The position numbers and the translations under genes were made by a program. The notes beneath the pieces are model-generated. The model saw only the letters and a list, made by a program, of their open reading frames with translations. It was not told where the DNA came from and made no database searches. Shown one piece after another: positions 1 to 9,614 of a stretch of DNA of 64,000 bases. The stretch is from contig JBBRCE010000017.1 in the NCBI GenBank assembly GCA_038205115.1, positions 28,741-92,740 on the forward strand, read 5' to 3'. Every line of letters begins with the position of its first letter. Positions within the stretch are counted from its first letter, which is position 1. The DNA comes from JBBRCE01 sp038205115 (lineage in GTDB: Bacteria > Planctomycetota > Planctomycetia > Pirellulales > JBBRCE01).

Positions 1-137
1 CAATTGAGTCTACCTCCCAGACGGTGCCAAATGCCATCGACGGGCAGATTTTTATCCCTCGGCCGCCGGCGGTGGTAGAGTAGCACGGCAGCCTGAACCG
101 GCGACTGGCCGGCAATCTCGATGATTACTGACTTCAT
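1..137 (-). CDS. Possible 5' part of an unknown gene, cut by the window edge
   Basis: An ATG on the minus strand at 137 opens a frame of 45 codons that has no stop up to the window edge. It begins MKSVIIEIAGQSPVQAAV. It would be divergent from the giant membrane protein gene, with only 12 bases between the two start codons, which is very tight for two promoters. I do not recognise the sequence. It may be a chance open frame, and the true start could lie further inside the gene. Confidence 0.25.
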   Translation of the reverse strand, partial: MKSVIIEIAGQSPVQAAVLLYHRRRPRDKNLPVDGIWHRLGGRLN

Positions 138-149
138 TGTGGCGATGAC

Positions 150-3100
150 ATGGAACTCATCCTCGGCCTGATTTGCTCATTCATCGCGGTGACGGTGATT
201 GGCCATGGTATTTGGGTAGTACTGGGCGCCATATTCAGCTTGGTAAGAAAACCCGATCAAATTCCGCCGCGCGATATCCGGCCCAAACATTGCCCTCGCT
301 GCGATGGCCTAATCGTCGCCGGGCAATGCGAAATTTGTCGCTGGCCGCAGCAAGTCAATGCGGTTGACGGCACTCGTCGCGTGCTGGCAGAGACGATCCA
401 GCGGCTACAGGCCTATCGGCAACTGGGGCTTGTCGACGAGTCACTCGCTCAACGGTGGAACGCAGCGCTCAGCAGCGAGCTGTTGCATTACATTGAGCCC
501 AGCAGTAGCGATGCCGCTATCGTCGCACAACTCGCGCCGGTGCCCGATCCGTTAAACCCGCTCGCTGCGGCGCCCACCAACCAACCGCTGAGCGAGACGC
601 CGATCGATGCTCAGGCTGTAACGTTCCCTCAATGGGAAGTCGTTGACGAGTCCGGCGCGTCCTTGCCGACCGACGCTGAAGTGATCGATCCGGCCGATAG
701 GCAAGCGGCGCCGCTGCCGCTCGAGGAGCGCGCGCGTCAGTACGCAGCCGCGCGAGAGCAGGCGCGGCAGTCCGCCGAAAGCGCTATTGCGCCCGTGGCC
801 GCCGCGCCATCGAAGCCGCGACGAGCTTTCTCCGACGTGATGCTGGCGTTCATGGAGCAGCGGCACATCCGCTGGGGCGAACTGGTCGGCGGCTTGCTGA
901 TTATCTGTTGTTCGATTGCGCTGGTTATCAGTTTTTGGAGCGAAATCTCCGAACGGCCGTTTTTGAAATTCTTTGTGTTCAACGGCACCACGGGCGCTCT
1001 GTTTGCGCTGGGCTTATATTCTCATTATCGCTGGCAACTCCGCACCACCAGCCAAGGCGTGCTGCTGATCGCCTCGCTGCTGACGCCGCTTAATTTTCTG
1101 GCAATCGCCGCGTTCAATCGCTCGATCGACACTCCCGGTCCGCTAACGATTGCGGGCGAAATCTGCTCGATCGCCCTCTTCGCAGGTCTGACATATGCCG
1201 CCGGGCGCGTCTTGGCAGAACGCCTCAAAATCTGGTACGCGGTCGGACTTGTTGCGCCGTCGATTGTGCAGCTTCTCGTCCGCCGCTGGGTAACGCCAGC
1301 CAGTAGCGAAGGCCTACTGCTGACGCTCGGAAGTTTGCCTCTGCTGATCTATGCGGTCGTGAACGCGGCGCCGGCTTGGCGCACCAGAAGGTCGACGGAG
1401 TTGGGCGCATCACACGCCGCGGTAACGCTCATGTTGCTGGGCGTCTCGACGTTTGCCACGCTGTTGCCACTGGGGCTGTTGGCTTCCAAAACCGGACATC
1501 CTCTCGAAATGGCGCACCCGTTGGCCGCGTTGTTCAGCGGGTTGGCGGTCACGCCGCTGGCAATTGGCCTCAGTCTCTGGCGACGCTGTGTCGGCCAGGA
1601 ATCGCTGCGATTGCGCGTTGCCAGTTTGAGCGTGGCGATCATTGGCGCCGGCCTGCTATTGCTGGGAGTCGCTTTGGCCTGGCCCGATCCAATTTCACTC
1701 TTGCCGACTGCGCTCATGTCAGTCGTTATTTTGACCGCCGTGGCGATCTGGCTGCAATTGCCAGAGGCGCACTGGCCGGCCGCATGTTGCGCTGCTTTGG
1801 CGTATCTGCTGATGGGGCAGTTAGTGACCGGGCGAATTGGCTGGCGCGACGTCGAATCGCGGCATTTGATCAACGATTTATTGTCCGGCCGCAGCGGTCA
1901 GTTACTGTTGTTCTTGGCGATCATCTTCGCCGCGTGCGCCCTGATTTTCGAGCGGCTGAAACGACCGCAAGATCGTCGAGCTTTCGTCGGCTCGGCTGGC
2001 GCAACGGCGCTTGTCAGTTTGGCGTTGGTCTCTTGGTTCGGACTGGGTGTACCAGGCGACCCGCTACACGCCACTTGGATCTTCGCCGGCTACGCAGTGC
2101 TGAGTTTTCTGGCGGCCGAACGCGGACAATCGGTTGCCGCAAATATGATTACCGTAATCCTGCTCTTGGCCGTCTGTATACAGGGATTATTGTTTGCTTT
2201 GGTCGAGCATCGTTTCATCATGCCGCTGGTCACCGCGTTGGCGGTGCATGCCACGATTCTCACGGCACTCGTGATTTTCAAAATGCGTCGGCAGCAATCA
2301 CCGGTCACTGCAGGCGATTTAATTTATTTCTGGAGTGCCCTGTGCAGTTCGGCCGTTGCCGCCGGCGTGCTCACTTTTACTACAGCGACCAGTGATACAC
2401 ATTTGCAGGGCGGCTATTGGTTGTGGTTGGGCTTGCTGTGGCTGACACTCTCGTTACTGACCAAACGCAGCAGCCTGTTTGCGTTGTTTCAAACGGCGCT
2501 CGTCATATCCGTGGGGCATTTTGTTGCCAGTTGGCTACAACGGCAATCGTGGTATTTGCTGGCGGCCGAACAGTTGCTGGACCCACGCGTTTGGCAAGCC
2601 GAAGCGCTGGCCTGCGCCGCGCTCGGCTTGGCTTGGAGCGGCGTGCGGGTACTGTGTAGGCAGTCCGCGACGATGAGCCCGCCAAACGGAGTTGCGGCGA
2701 CGGCAGTTGGTCCGACAGGCTGGCGGACGCTGCTCGAACCGCCTGGGATTGCGATCGATCGCCTGGCAACGCGACTGTCGCTGACGGTGCTGATCGGATT
2801 GTCGATTTACGCTGCTTGGCCGGGCACCGCGGCGGAACTCGATGGCATCGGTCTCGGATCGATCAAGAATTATGAATTGCTCAATACGCCTCATCTGCCT
2901 GCGCAAGGCGCTGGTAGTTGGTGGTTGCTGGCGATGCTGTTGACCGCGATGTTGGCCGAAATGTTCCAGAGAAGGATTCTTCCGCTGGCAGTCTGGCTGT
3001 TGCCCATCGCTTGGTGCGCGGTGCTGTTGGGCAGCAGTCGCTGGGAGGCGCAATCGGCAGTTGCATCGGCGACGGCATGGTTCGGAACGCTCTTCTTGTT

Positions 3101-6100
3101 CGGGGGATCGGCCGCCATCTGGTGTCGCAATTCACTGTATCGCGCCGGCCCTTGGCGAACATGGCCTGCTGTCAGCAGCGGTGCCGTGGAAGTTTCGATT
3201 GCAATAACGATCCTGCTCGGGACGATTCCCACGCTCGCCATTGCGGGATTCGTATTTGGTGCCAGTCCGCTCGAGCTTTCAGCCGGACCGGTTTCGACTT
3301 CTATTTTTGCGCGGCTCGCCCCGGCGATGAATTATGGGCTGCCGGTACTGCTGGCGGCGCTGGCTATCGTGGGCCATGCCATTCGTCAGCGATCCGTCGG
3401 TATGGCGCTGTTGGGCGGGTTTGTCGGCAATGTGGCCGTAACGATTATTCATTTTTTGCATGCCGGAGTCGACGCCGCGCATTTCAACTCGGCGCTGAGA
3501 ATTGAACGGATGCAACTCAACGCCATTTGGTCGGCCGCCTTCGGATTGATTTGGATCGGCCTAGGAATTTGGCAACGACAATTCACCTCGCCGATGGCCA
3601 GAAAAACGTCATGGGCACTGCGCGCGCAGTTTTTCATCCCCACGGCGTTGAATCTGCTGATTTTGCTGCCAGCCTGGTTGATGTTGGTTCTCGACCCTAC
3701 GGCCGTTAGGCAACTGGCTGCAGCGGCAAACGCACTCGGTTGTTTGGCCGTCGTCCTAACGCTTTTCGGCGTGTTGACGATCAGCGGCCGCGTCGCCCTG
3801 CCGCGCTCAAGTAATGCTTGTTTGCTGGGGTCGTGGGTTGTCGTCACACTGCTGGCCTGTGCGTCGGCGCACTGGGATATCGGCAACTGGTTGGCGTTCC
3901 ATGTGCTGCTCATTGGCCACGTCGCCACGGCCTGGCTACTGGCGCTGCAAGGGTGGTGGCGCGAATCGCGCGAAAGAAGCGGACTGGCAGCGGATCGGAA
4001 TGCCACGGTGCTGGCTTCGTTGACGGCAGCATGCGTGGTGATCCTGCTGGCGTTTCGCGCGGAAATGGACGACCCGCACGGTCCGGCCTGGACGATTGCC
4101 GCGCTGGCTGCAATGAGTGCGTTGGCCGCCTGGTTGGCTTGGTTTGCAGGGCGGCGAGGATTGTTGTACTTCACTGCTCAGGGCGTTTGCCTGGCAGTAA
4201 CCGTCGGTTGGATGCACGCCAACACGGTGGGATTGTGGCAACTGGATTTTGACGCCGCAATGGAATTGCTCGAGGTGAACCTGGTGGCGCTTGCCGCGCC
4301 GGCCTTGGTCTGGTCGTGGCTTGAACGGGCTGTTGCCCGCCGTGCGCTGACACTGACAAACGCCGCAACGCTGCCCATCGAGCCGCCGCGCGGCTTCATC
4401 ACCGATTCGAAATTCCCATCATTGACGCGATTTGTGACGGCGCTTGCAATTGCTGCGCTGAGCTGCTTGATTGCGATCTATTTGTTCCACGGCTTGATCG
4501 AACAGCCAATTGCGGGACCGCGAGTCTGGGAGTGGCTGGCCGTGGCCTCGACGGTTTTTGCCGCGGCGGTTTGCTTGTGGGATGCTTCTGCTCGTGACGC
4601 CGTGCTTGGACTGTACGTGCTTGGGTTAGCCGTCTGTGCCGCGACGCTGGAACAGTGGGCACACGGATTTCATCAACAACTTTGGCTCGGCAATACGCTG
4701 TTGGCCGCCTATGCGCTGCTCACCAGTTACTTGTGGAGTCGCCGCGCCGGCCTGCGGGCAATTGCAGAAAGTTTGAAAATCTCGACCGACCGCTGGAACA
4801 GCATGACTTGGCTGACGCCGCTGAACGGCCTGCTGGCGGTGTGCGTCATCCTGTTGTCACTAAATATCGAACTGACGTTTGCCGAGTTTGCGCTCCGCGT
4901 GCTGGCCGCCAAATGCATTGTGTTTCAAATGGCGACGCTCGGGCTGCTCGCGCGCGGCGAACGACGCTCGTATCTGCAATACGCCTCGCTGGGCGTTGGC
5001 GTGATTGGGGCCGTTGCTCTCGGCTGGGCCTGTTTAACGCCCGGCGTGGACGACTCGCTGCTGAACCGCAGCACGGTTTTGGTCGCCGCACTGGCCGCAA
5101 TGGCCATCGTATATGGTCTGGGGCTTGGCAAATTGCTGGCGGCCGAAAGCGAGTGGCTCGGTGCGGCGCTGCGGCTGATTCCCATACTGATCGTCGGCTG
5201 CTGCATGGCGATTGCCTTGGTGCTGTGTCAAGAAATCTGGCTCTCCGCGCAGTCAGCCACCTTTGTGATGGATTCCTGGGCGCTGGCGATCATTGCCATC
5301 GCACTCGCTGCACAAGCGAGTGCCGCCCTGGCCGCCGCGGTGTTGCCCGGCCGCGATCCGCTGCGGCTCTCTGAGCGTGGCCGGATGAATTACGTTTACG
5401 CGTCAGAAGTACTGTTCGCGGTACTCATGTTGCATATTCGCTTGACGATGCCCTGGCTGTTTCATGGATTCTTTGCGCGTTACTGGCCCATCATCGCAAT
5501 GGTCATGGCATTCGTTTGGGTTGGCGTGGGCCAAGGGCTGCGTCGGCGGTGGCGCGTGCTGGGTGAACCGCTGGAAACGACAGGCGCCTTACTGCCAATC
5601 GCGCCGCTGGTTGGTTGTTGGCTGCTGCCGCTGGGTGTCGATTATTCGCTGCTGCTGCTCGCCGCTTGCGCCCTGTATGCGTCGCTGGCTGCCGCCAGAA
5701 AGTCGTTTGGCTACGGCGTGATTTCGGTTCTGGCAGCGAACGCGGCGCTGTGGTTTTTTCTCGGCCGGCAAGAAAATCATCGATTGCTGGATCATCCACA
5801 GTTCTGGCTGATTCCGCCAGCACTGTGCGTGCTGGCCGCGGCCCAACTGATGCGCAAGCAGCTTACGGCGGCGCAGTTGGCGAGCGTTCGCTACGGCGCT
5901 GCCACCGTGGCGTACGTGGCCTCCACCGCCGACATCTTCATCCAAGGCGTCGCCAATTCGCCGTGGCTGCCTATCGTGCTGGCGGGGCTATCGCTGGCGG
6001 GCGTGGCCGCCGGAATTGCGCTGCGCGTGCGTGCGTTTTTGATTCTCGGAACGTCGTTTTTGCTGCTGTCGCTGCTGACAGTCATTTGGTACGCCGCCGT

Positions 6101-6236
6101 CGACTTGCATCAAACCTGGCTGTGGGCTGTGACCGGCATTGTGGCTGGTGTAATGATCGTCGTGGTCTTTGCCGTGTTCGAGAAGCAGCGGCAGAAAGTC
6201 CATGACGTGCTCGAGAATATCAAAGATTGGCAATAG
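150..6236 (+). CDS. Giant polytopic membrane protein with N-terminal zinc ribbon (2028 aa)
   Basis: The protein has one N-terminal membrane segment (about residues 3-30), then a zinc-ribbon-like knuckle with Cys48, Cys51, Cys60 and Cys63. A hydrophilic Ala/Pro-rich linker follows to about residue 230, and after that dozens of hydrophobic segments run to the C terminus. The first membrane block, preceded by MEQRHIRWGELVGG, resembles the start of DUF2157/DUF2339-type bacterial membrane proteins, but the total length is far above those families. No catalytic motif was seen. It should sit in the inner membrane with the ribbon and linker on one face. It faces the convergent BBP7-like gene, with seven bases between the two stops. 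The function is unknown. The reading frame itself is certain because of its length. Confidence 0.85.
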   Translation: MELILGLICSFIAVTVIGHGIWVVLGAIFSLVRKPDQIPPRDIRPKHCPRCDGLIVAGQCEICRWPQQVNAVDGTRRVLAETIQRLQAYRQLGLVDESLAQRWNAALSSELLHYIEPSSSDAAIVAQLAPVPDPLNPLAAAPTNQPLSETPIDAQAVTFPQWEVVDESGASLPTDAEVIDPADRQAAPLPLEERARQYAAAREQARQSAESAIAPVAAAPSKPRRAFSDVMLAFMEQRHIRWGELVGGLLIICCSIALVISFWSEISERPFLKFFVFNGTTGALFALGLYSHYRWQLRTTSQGVLLIASLLTPLNFLAIAAFNRSIDTPGPLTIAGEICSIALFAGLTYAAGRVLAERLKIWYAVGLVAPSIVQLLVRRWVTPASSEGLLLTLGSLPLLIYAVVNAAPAWRTRRSTELGASHAAVTLMLLGVSTFATLLPLGLLASKTGHPLEMAHPLAALFSGLAVTPLAIGLSLWRRCVGQESLRLRVASLSVAIIGAGLLLLGVALAWPDPISLLPTALMSVVILTAVAIWLQLPEAHWPAACCAALAYLLMGQLVTGRIGWRDVESRHLINDLLSGRSGQLLLFLAIIFAACALIFERLKRPQDRRAFVGSAGATALVSLALVSWFGLGVPGDPLHATWIFAGYAVLSFLAAERGQSVAANMITVILLLAVCIQGLLFALVEHRFIMPLVTALAVHATILTALVIFKMRRQQSPVTAGDLIYFWSALCSSAVAAGVLTFTTATSDTHLQGGYWLWLGLLWLTLSLLTKRSSLFALFQTALVISVGHFVASWLQRQSWYLLAAEQLLDPRVWQAEALACAALGLAWSGVRVLCRQSATMSPPNGVAATAVGPTGWRTLLEPPGIAIDRLATRLSLTVLIGLSIYAAWPGTAAELDGIGLGSIKNYELLNTPHLPAQGAGSWWLLAMLLTAMLAEMFQRRILPLAVWLLPIAWCAVLLGSSRWEAQSAVASATAWFGTLFLFGGSAAIWCRNSLYRAGPWRTWPAVSSGAVEVSIAITILLGTIPTLAIAGFVFGASPLELSAGPVSTSIFARLAPAMNYGLPVLLAALAIVGHAIRQRSVGMALLGGFVGNVAVTIIHFLHAGVDAAHFNSALRIERMQLNAIWSAAFGLIWIGLGIWQRQFTSPMARKTSWALRAQFFIPTALNLLILLPAWLMLVLDPTAVRQLAAAANALGCLAVVLTLFGVLTISGRVALPRSSNACLLGSWVVVTLLACASAHWDIGNWLAFHVLLIGHVATAWLLALQGWWRESRERSGLAADRNATVLASLTAACVVILLAFRAEMDDPHGPAWTIAALAAMSALAAWLAWFAGRRGLLYFTAQGVCLAVTVGWMHANTVGLWQLDFDAAMELLEVNLVALAAPALVWSWLERAVARRALTLTNAATLPIEPPRGFITDSKFPSLTRFVTALAIAALSCLIAIYLFHGLIEQPIAGPRVWEWLAVASTVFAAAVCLWDASARDAVLGLYVLGLAVCAATLEQWAHGFHQQLWLGNTLLAAYALLTSYLWSRRAGLRAIAESLKISTDRWNSMTWLTPLNGLLAVCVILLSLNIELTFAEFALRVLAAKCIVFQMATLGLLARGERRSYLQYASLGVGVIGAVALGWACLTPGVDDSLLNRSTVLVAALAAMAIVYGLGLGKLLAAESEWLGAALRLIPILIVGCCMAIALVLCQEIWLSAQSATFVMDSWALAIIAIALAAQASAALAAAVLPGRDPLRLSERGRMNYVYASEVLFAVLMLHIRLTMPWLFHGFFARYWPIIAMVMAFVWVGVGQGLRRRWRVLGEPLETTGALLPIAPLVGCWLLPLGVDYSLLLLAACALYASLAAARKSFGYGVISVLAANAALWFFLGRQENHRLLDHPQFWLIPPALCVLAAAQLMRKQLTAAQLASVRYGAATVAYVASTADIFIQGVANSPWLPIVLAGLSLAGVAAGIALRVRAFLILGTSFLLLSLLTVIWYAAVDLHQTWLWAVTGIVAGVMIVVVFAVFEKQRQKVHDVLENIKDWQ

Positions 6237-6243
6237 CCGCGAA

Positions 6244-7740
6244 CTACCACTGATATTCCAGGCCCAGCGACAGGCCGTGCATCACCAGTTCGCTAAACAG
6301 CACGCTTTCGACGTTCTGCTGGAATTTCACCTGGTGCGGCGCCTGGGCGACGTCCGTGACCAGCATAAAGTCGTAGGCCACGCGCCCGACCAGATTTGGT
6401 CGGAAATTATACGAGGCCGTCAAGCCGATGTCGCCCATGAAGCAGAGTTGCTCGCCATGCTGCTTGCTGTCGATCGTCACTGGATCGAGTCCGCCGATGA
6501 CGTTGTCGAGGCCATCGACAACGCGGTGCGCCGTGGAGTTGCCGTACAGCAAGCCCAGCTTGGCTCGCGCACCGTAATTCCAGTTGCAGTGCTGCTCAAT
6601 CAAATCACCGCCGATTTGTGGGCCAAACAGGTAGTTTTGCGTGGTCACGTCGTAATTGCCGTGAAATCCGGTGTCCGGAATCGTGGAGATTCGCGTCCGC
6701 AAACTGTAGTTGTCGTCAAGGCTCAAGAACCGCACGCCGACCAGCAGCGAATAGGTGTAGTTGGGCGTGCATTCGCGTTTCCACGTGCCGTCGCAATGGT
6801 AAACCATTTGGTCGCGACCGATACGCGTGCGGATTCGCCAATTGAGTTCGTAACTTGAAAATTGCGATTCCACGTGTTCCGTGGCGGTATCGGCAAAGTT
6901 GAAACCGGCGAAGCGCTGGTTTTCCGGCGCAAACAAATTGACCCGCGCTTGCGAGGTGATTGCGGCATCGCCCTGCCAAGTGATTGGTGTCAAAAAGCTG
7001 AATTCGATATCGTGATCGCGATTTTGGCAGTCGCGTCCGAGATATTTACCGAAGGTCAAATTTGCCGTCGGCGACCAATCGTAAGAGGCGTCCGACGCCT
7101 TGAATTGCCGCATGCCGTCGATGCTCAAATCTTGCAGCAAGATTTTTTCATCGGGCCGGCTGTGATGCAGGTAAACCACATCTGCCTCGGCAAACCAAAG
7201 TTCGGAATTCAGGCCGCAGCCCGAACTGCAGATCGGCGCTTCGGGAGAGAAGTCGTGGTTCTCGATCGGATCGAGCACACCGTGGTTCATGGCCCCGCCG
7301 AGCAGGCGCGGATCGTCGGACGAGAGTAGCATTTTATCGGGGCCAGCGCCGGTATTTGTTTTCATTGACTCGCCGGGCAGCGGCTGCGAAGCAACCGGTT
7401 CTGGCAGCATGACCGAGTCGTTGGTGAGTGGCTTATTGCCCACGGTGCGCGCCATGCGAGCGGTCGGCTGTTGAGCCTCGACCACGTAGCTTGAGCCGTT
7501 GGCTTGCACGACTCCACGCGGCGTGCCAGCGGCAGCAGTCTGCGGAGTGTACGCCACGCGTCGAACGCCGCTATTGGCACCGCTATTGGCACCGTTGCCG
7601 AACGTTTCGGCATCGCTGGCAAAATAAATAGCTGGAGTGGCCGCTTGCGGCGCGTTGGAATCGCTGGCCACCGCCCGTTGCGATAGACACGTTGCCGCGG
7701 CAACCAGCAGAATTCGTTTGATCGTCGTACTTGCTGACAC
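6244..7740 (-). CDS. BBP7-like outer-membrane beta-barrel protein
   Basis: The 498-residue protein starts at a GTG (7740) preceded by a good GGAGG (7747-7751) five bases away. It has a signal peptide of about 25 residues, then a poorly ordered region, then a Cys-containing stretch (CSSGCG) leading to a beta-rich barrel region. The alternating polar/hydrophobic strands, the phrase GVRFLSLDDNY and the C-terminal aromatic end (LEYQW) are typical of the planctomycete BBP7 family of outer-membrane proteins. A C-terminal aromatic residue is the usual barrel assembly signal. The likely role is a structural or porin-like surface protein; substrate unknown. It is a single gene, convergent with the giant membrane protein. 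Confidence 0.7.
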   Translation of the reverse strand: MSASTTIKRILLVAAATCLSQRAVASDSNAPQAATPAIYFASDAETFGNGANSGANSGVRRVAYTPQTAAAGTPRGVVQANGSSYVVEAQQPTARMARTVGNKPLTNDSVMLPEPVASQPLPGESMKTNTGAGPDKMLLSSDDPRLLGGAMNHGVLDPIENHDFSPEAPICSSGCGLNSELWFAEADVVYLHHSRPDEKILLQDLSIDGMRQFKASDASYDWSPTANLTFGKYLGRDCQNRDHDIEFSFLTPITWQGDAAITSQARVNLFAPENQRFAGFNFADTATEHVESQFSSYELNWRIRTRIGRDQMVYHCDGTWKRECTPNYTYSLLVGVRFLSLDDNYSLRTRISTIPDTGFHGNYDVTTQNYLFGPQIGGDLIEQHCNWNYGARAKLGLLYGNSTAHRVVDGLDNVIGGLDPVTIDSKQHGEQLCFMGDIGLTASYNFRPNLVGRVAYDFMLVTDVAQAPHQVKFQQNVESVLFSELVMHGLSLGLEYQW

Positions 7741-8037
7741 TGCAACCTCCGCTTGCTCATCGGAACATCAACCTATTGCCAGCCCCCCTGGCGAAACAGC
7801 AATAGATTCTCCCAATGCTCAATCGGAAGGCTTGCGGGCAGCAGAACAGGAATAACTGCTAAAAACGTAAAAATCGGAGCAATCGTCACGATCAATAGCA
7901 GTTCACGGAATTGCCGAGCTTGCCAAACACGACAATGTCGCCGGTCTTTCGATACTACCCAGCCCGTGCAATCCATGCTAAAACCGATTAAACCAGGTAC
8001 AAACATCCGCAGTCTTTTGCACGTTCGGAGGCCCAGA

Positions 8038-9093
8038 ATGAGTTCTCCATTAAAATCTTTGATTGCCACTGGCACTAAGCTTTGGCTCGACTCGGTCGAC
8101 CCCGCGCTGGTCAAGACCAATCGCGAGTTGGGCGCAACCGGTGCCACGTCGAATCCGGCGATCATCTCGGACTTGATCAAAACCGGCCGTTTCGACGAGC
8201 AAATGCAAAAGCACTTCGAAAAAGGCCTGGACGACGAAGCCGTGGCCTGGCAACTCGCCGACGAACTGGTTCGCGGCGCGCAGCAAGTCTTTTTGCCAGT
8301 CTGGGAATCCACCGCCGGCGATGACGGCTACGTGAGCTTCGAACTCGATCCGTTACTGGAAGACCCGGCGGCCAATCTGCCGATTGCCGAACGAACCAAA
8401 CGTTACGTGGAACTGGGCAAAAAATGGTCCGCCGGCCATAAAAACCGTATGATTAAGGTGCCAGCCACCGAGGGCGGACTCGGCAGCCTGGAAGAACTTT
8501 GTGCCGCCGGCATCACGCTCAACGTAACGTTAATTTTCTCGTCTCGCCAATATCAGGCGGCGCGCGACGCGGTGTGGCGCGGTGCCCAGCGGCGGAAAAA
8601 TCGCGAACCGTTTAAGAGCGTCTATAGCATCTTCGTTTCGCGCGTCGATCAGTACACAGAAAAGCATGTGCCCTCGCTCACCGCCGCCGCTCAAGGGCAA
8701 GTTGGCATCGTCAACGCCAAGCGAATCTGGCAAGAGAATCAAAGCTTCTGGGCGGCCAAGAATTTGCCACTGCACCAGGAAATGATCTTTGCCAGCACCG
8801 GCACCAAGAACGCTAGCGACCCCGCGTGGAAGTATGTCGGCGCGTTTGCCGGAAGCGATATCGAGACCAACCCGCCGGCGACGAACGACGCCGTGGAAAA
8901 GAGCGGACAAATGTTTACACGCCAAGTGGATCAATTGCCGTCGGCCGAAGTGCTGGCGGACATCGACGCCAAATTCAACGTCCAGCACATGGAAGAAACG
9001 TTGATGAGCGAAGGCGTCAAGAAATTCGCCGATCCGCAAAAGGCGTTAATCAAGCAAATTGCCGAAAAACGCGCGTCGCTCACGCCCGCTTAG
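8038..9093 (+). CDS. tal: Transaldolase
   Basis: Transfers a dihydroxyacetone unit between sugar phosphates in the non-oxidative pentose phosphate pathway, in the cytoplasm. The 351-residue protein shows the family's GATSNPAII motif near residues 33-43, the Schiff-base lysine in MIKVPATEGG (Lys140) and the NVTLIFS strand near 165. The open frame extends upstream to 7753, but ATG 8038 is chosen because GGAGG lies at 8027-8031, six bases before it, and because homology starts there. The length fits the longer transaldolase group. It is convergent with the cupin gene, with 15 bases between stops. I see no other pentose phosphate genes nearby. Confidence 0.9.
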   Translation: MSSPLKSLIATGTKLWLDSVDPALVKTNRELGATGATSNPAIISDLIKTGRFDEQMQKHFEKGLDDEAVAWQLADELVRGAQQVFLPVWESTAGDDGYVSFELDPLLEDPAANLPIAERTKRYVELGKKWSAGHKNRMIKVPATEGGLGSLEELCAAGITLNVTLIFSSRQYQAARDAVWRGAQRRKNREPFKSVYSIFVSRVDQYTEKHVPSLTAAAQGQVGIVNAKRIWQENQSFWAAKNLPLHQEMIFASTGTKNASDPAWKYVGAFAGSDIETNPPATNDAVEKSGQMFTRQVDQLPSAEVLADIDAKFNVQHMEETLMSEGVKKFADPQKALIKQIAEKRASLTPA

Positions 9094-9108
9094 AGGCAAG
9101 TCGCAGGT

Positions 9109-9570
9109 TTAGGTCGCGGCGGGCGGCAACATTGTCAGACCGTATTTATGCGTTACGCGCACCAACCTGGCAATTTCGTCCGGCGTAGGGGGAATTGGTT
9201 CGTCGGTTCGACTTACCAGCTTTACGCCCACTTCTGCGAAGAATTCTTCGAGTCCCGCGGGTTTGACCGTAGCGACGATTCGGCCCGGCCGAGCGCCGAT
9301 GTTTTTGAAACTGTGAGGAATGTTGCGCCGGGCGAGCAAAAATTCGCCAGCGCCTAGCCGGACAACTTGGCCATCGACTGTAAACTCAAAGTCGCCGTCG
9401 ATGATTTGAAATGACTCGTCTTCGCGCGTATGCACGTGCGGTGCTGGGCCATTGCCCGGCGGCACGTAGAATTCGAACACCGCGTAATCCCCGCCAGTAT
9501 CTTTGCCGGTCAACAGAAATGTATAGCGGTCTCCAACGACCGAGTAGACCGGCAGCGTATCAATTGACAT
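9109..9570 (-). CDS. Cupin-domain protein
   Basis: A 153-residue single-domain cupin. The first cupin motif is visible as PHVHTREDESFQIIDG (His-x-His-x4-Glu type metal ligands near residues 45-53), and the second contains the NIPHSF histidine. Proteins of this type bind a divalent metal and act as small dioxygenases, isomerases or binding proteins; the substrate cannot be told from the sequence. The gene lies 44 bases downstream of the 2-oxoacid decarboxylase gene on the same strand, so the two are probably co-transcribed. That makes a role in handling a keto acid or the resulting aldehyde possible, but this is inference. No strong ribosome-binding site is visible. Confidence 0.75.
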   Translation of the reverse strand: MSIDTLPVYSVVGDRYTFLLTGKDTGGDYAVFEFYVPPGNGPAPHVHTREDESFQIIDGDFEFTVDGQVVRLGAGEFLLARRNIPHSFKNIGARPGRIVATVKPAGLEEFFAEVGVKLVSRTDEPIPPTPDEIARLVRVTHKYGLTMLPPAAT

Positions 9571-9614
9571 GGCGGTTTCTCATTTGAATGGAGCCGAGAG
9601 GGGGGACGAGCGGC

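Noticed and set aside
1349..4174. Several long minus-strand frames (up to 241 codons) opposite the giant membrane gene
   Set aside because: They are antisense to a continuous hydrophobic reading frame, are rich in Arg, Ser and Ala, and show no domain. They reflect the high GC content at third codon positions.
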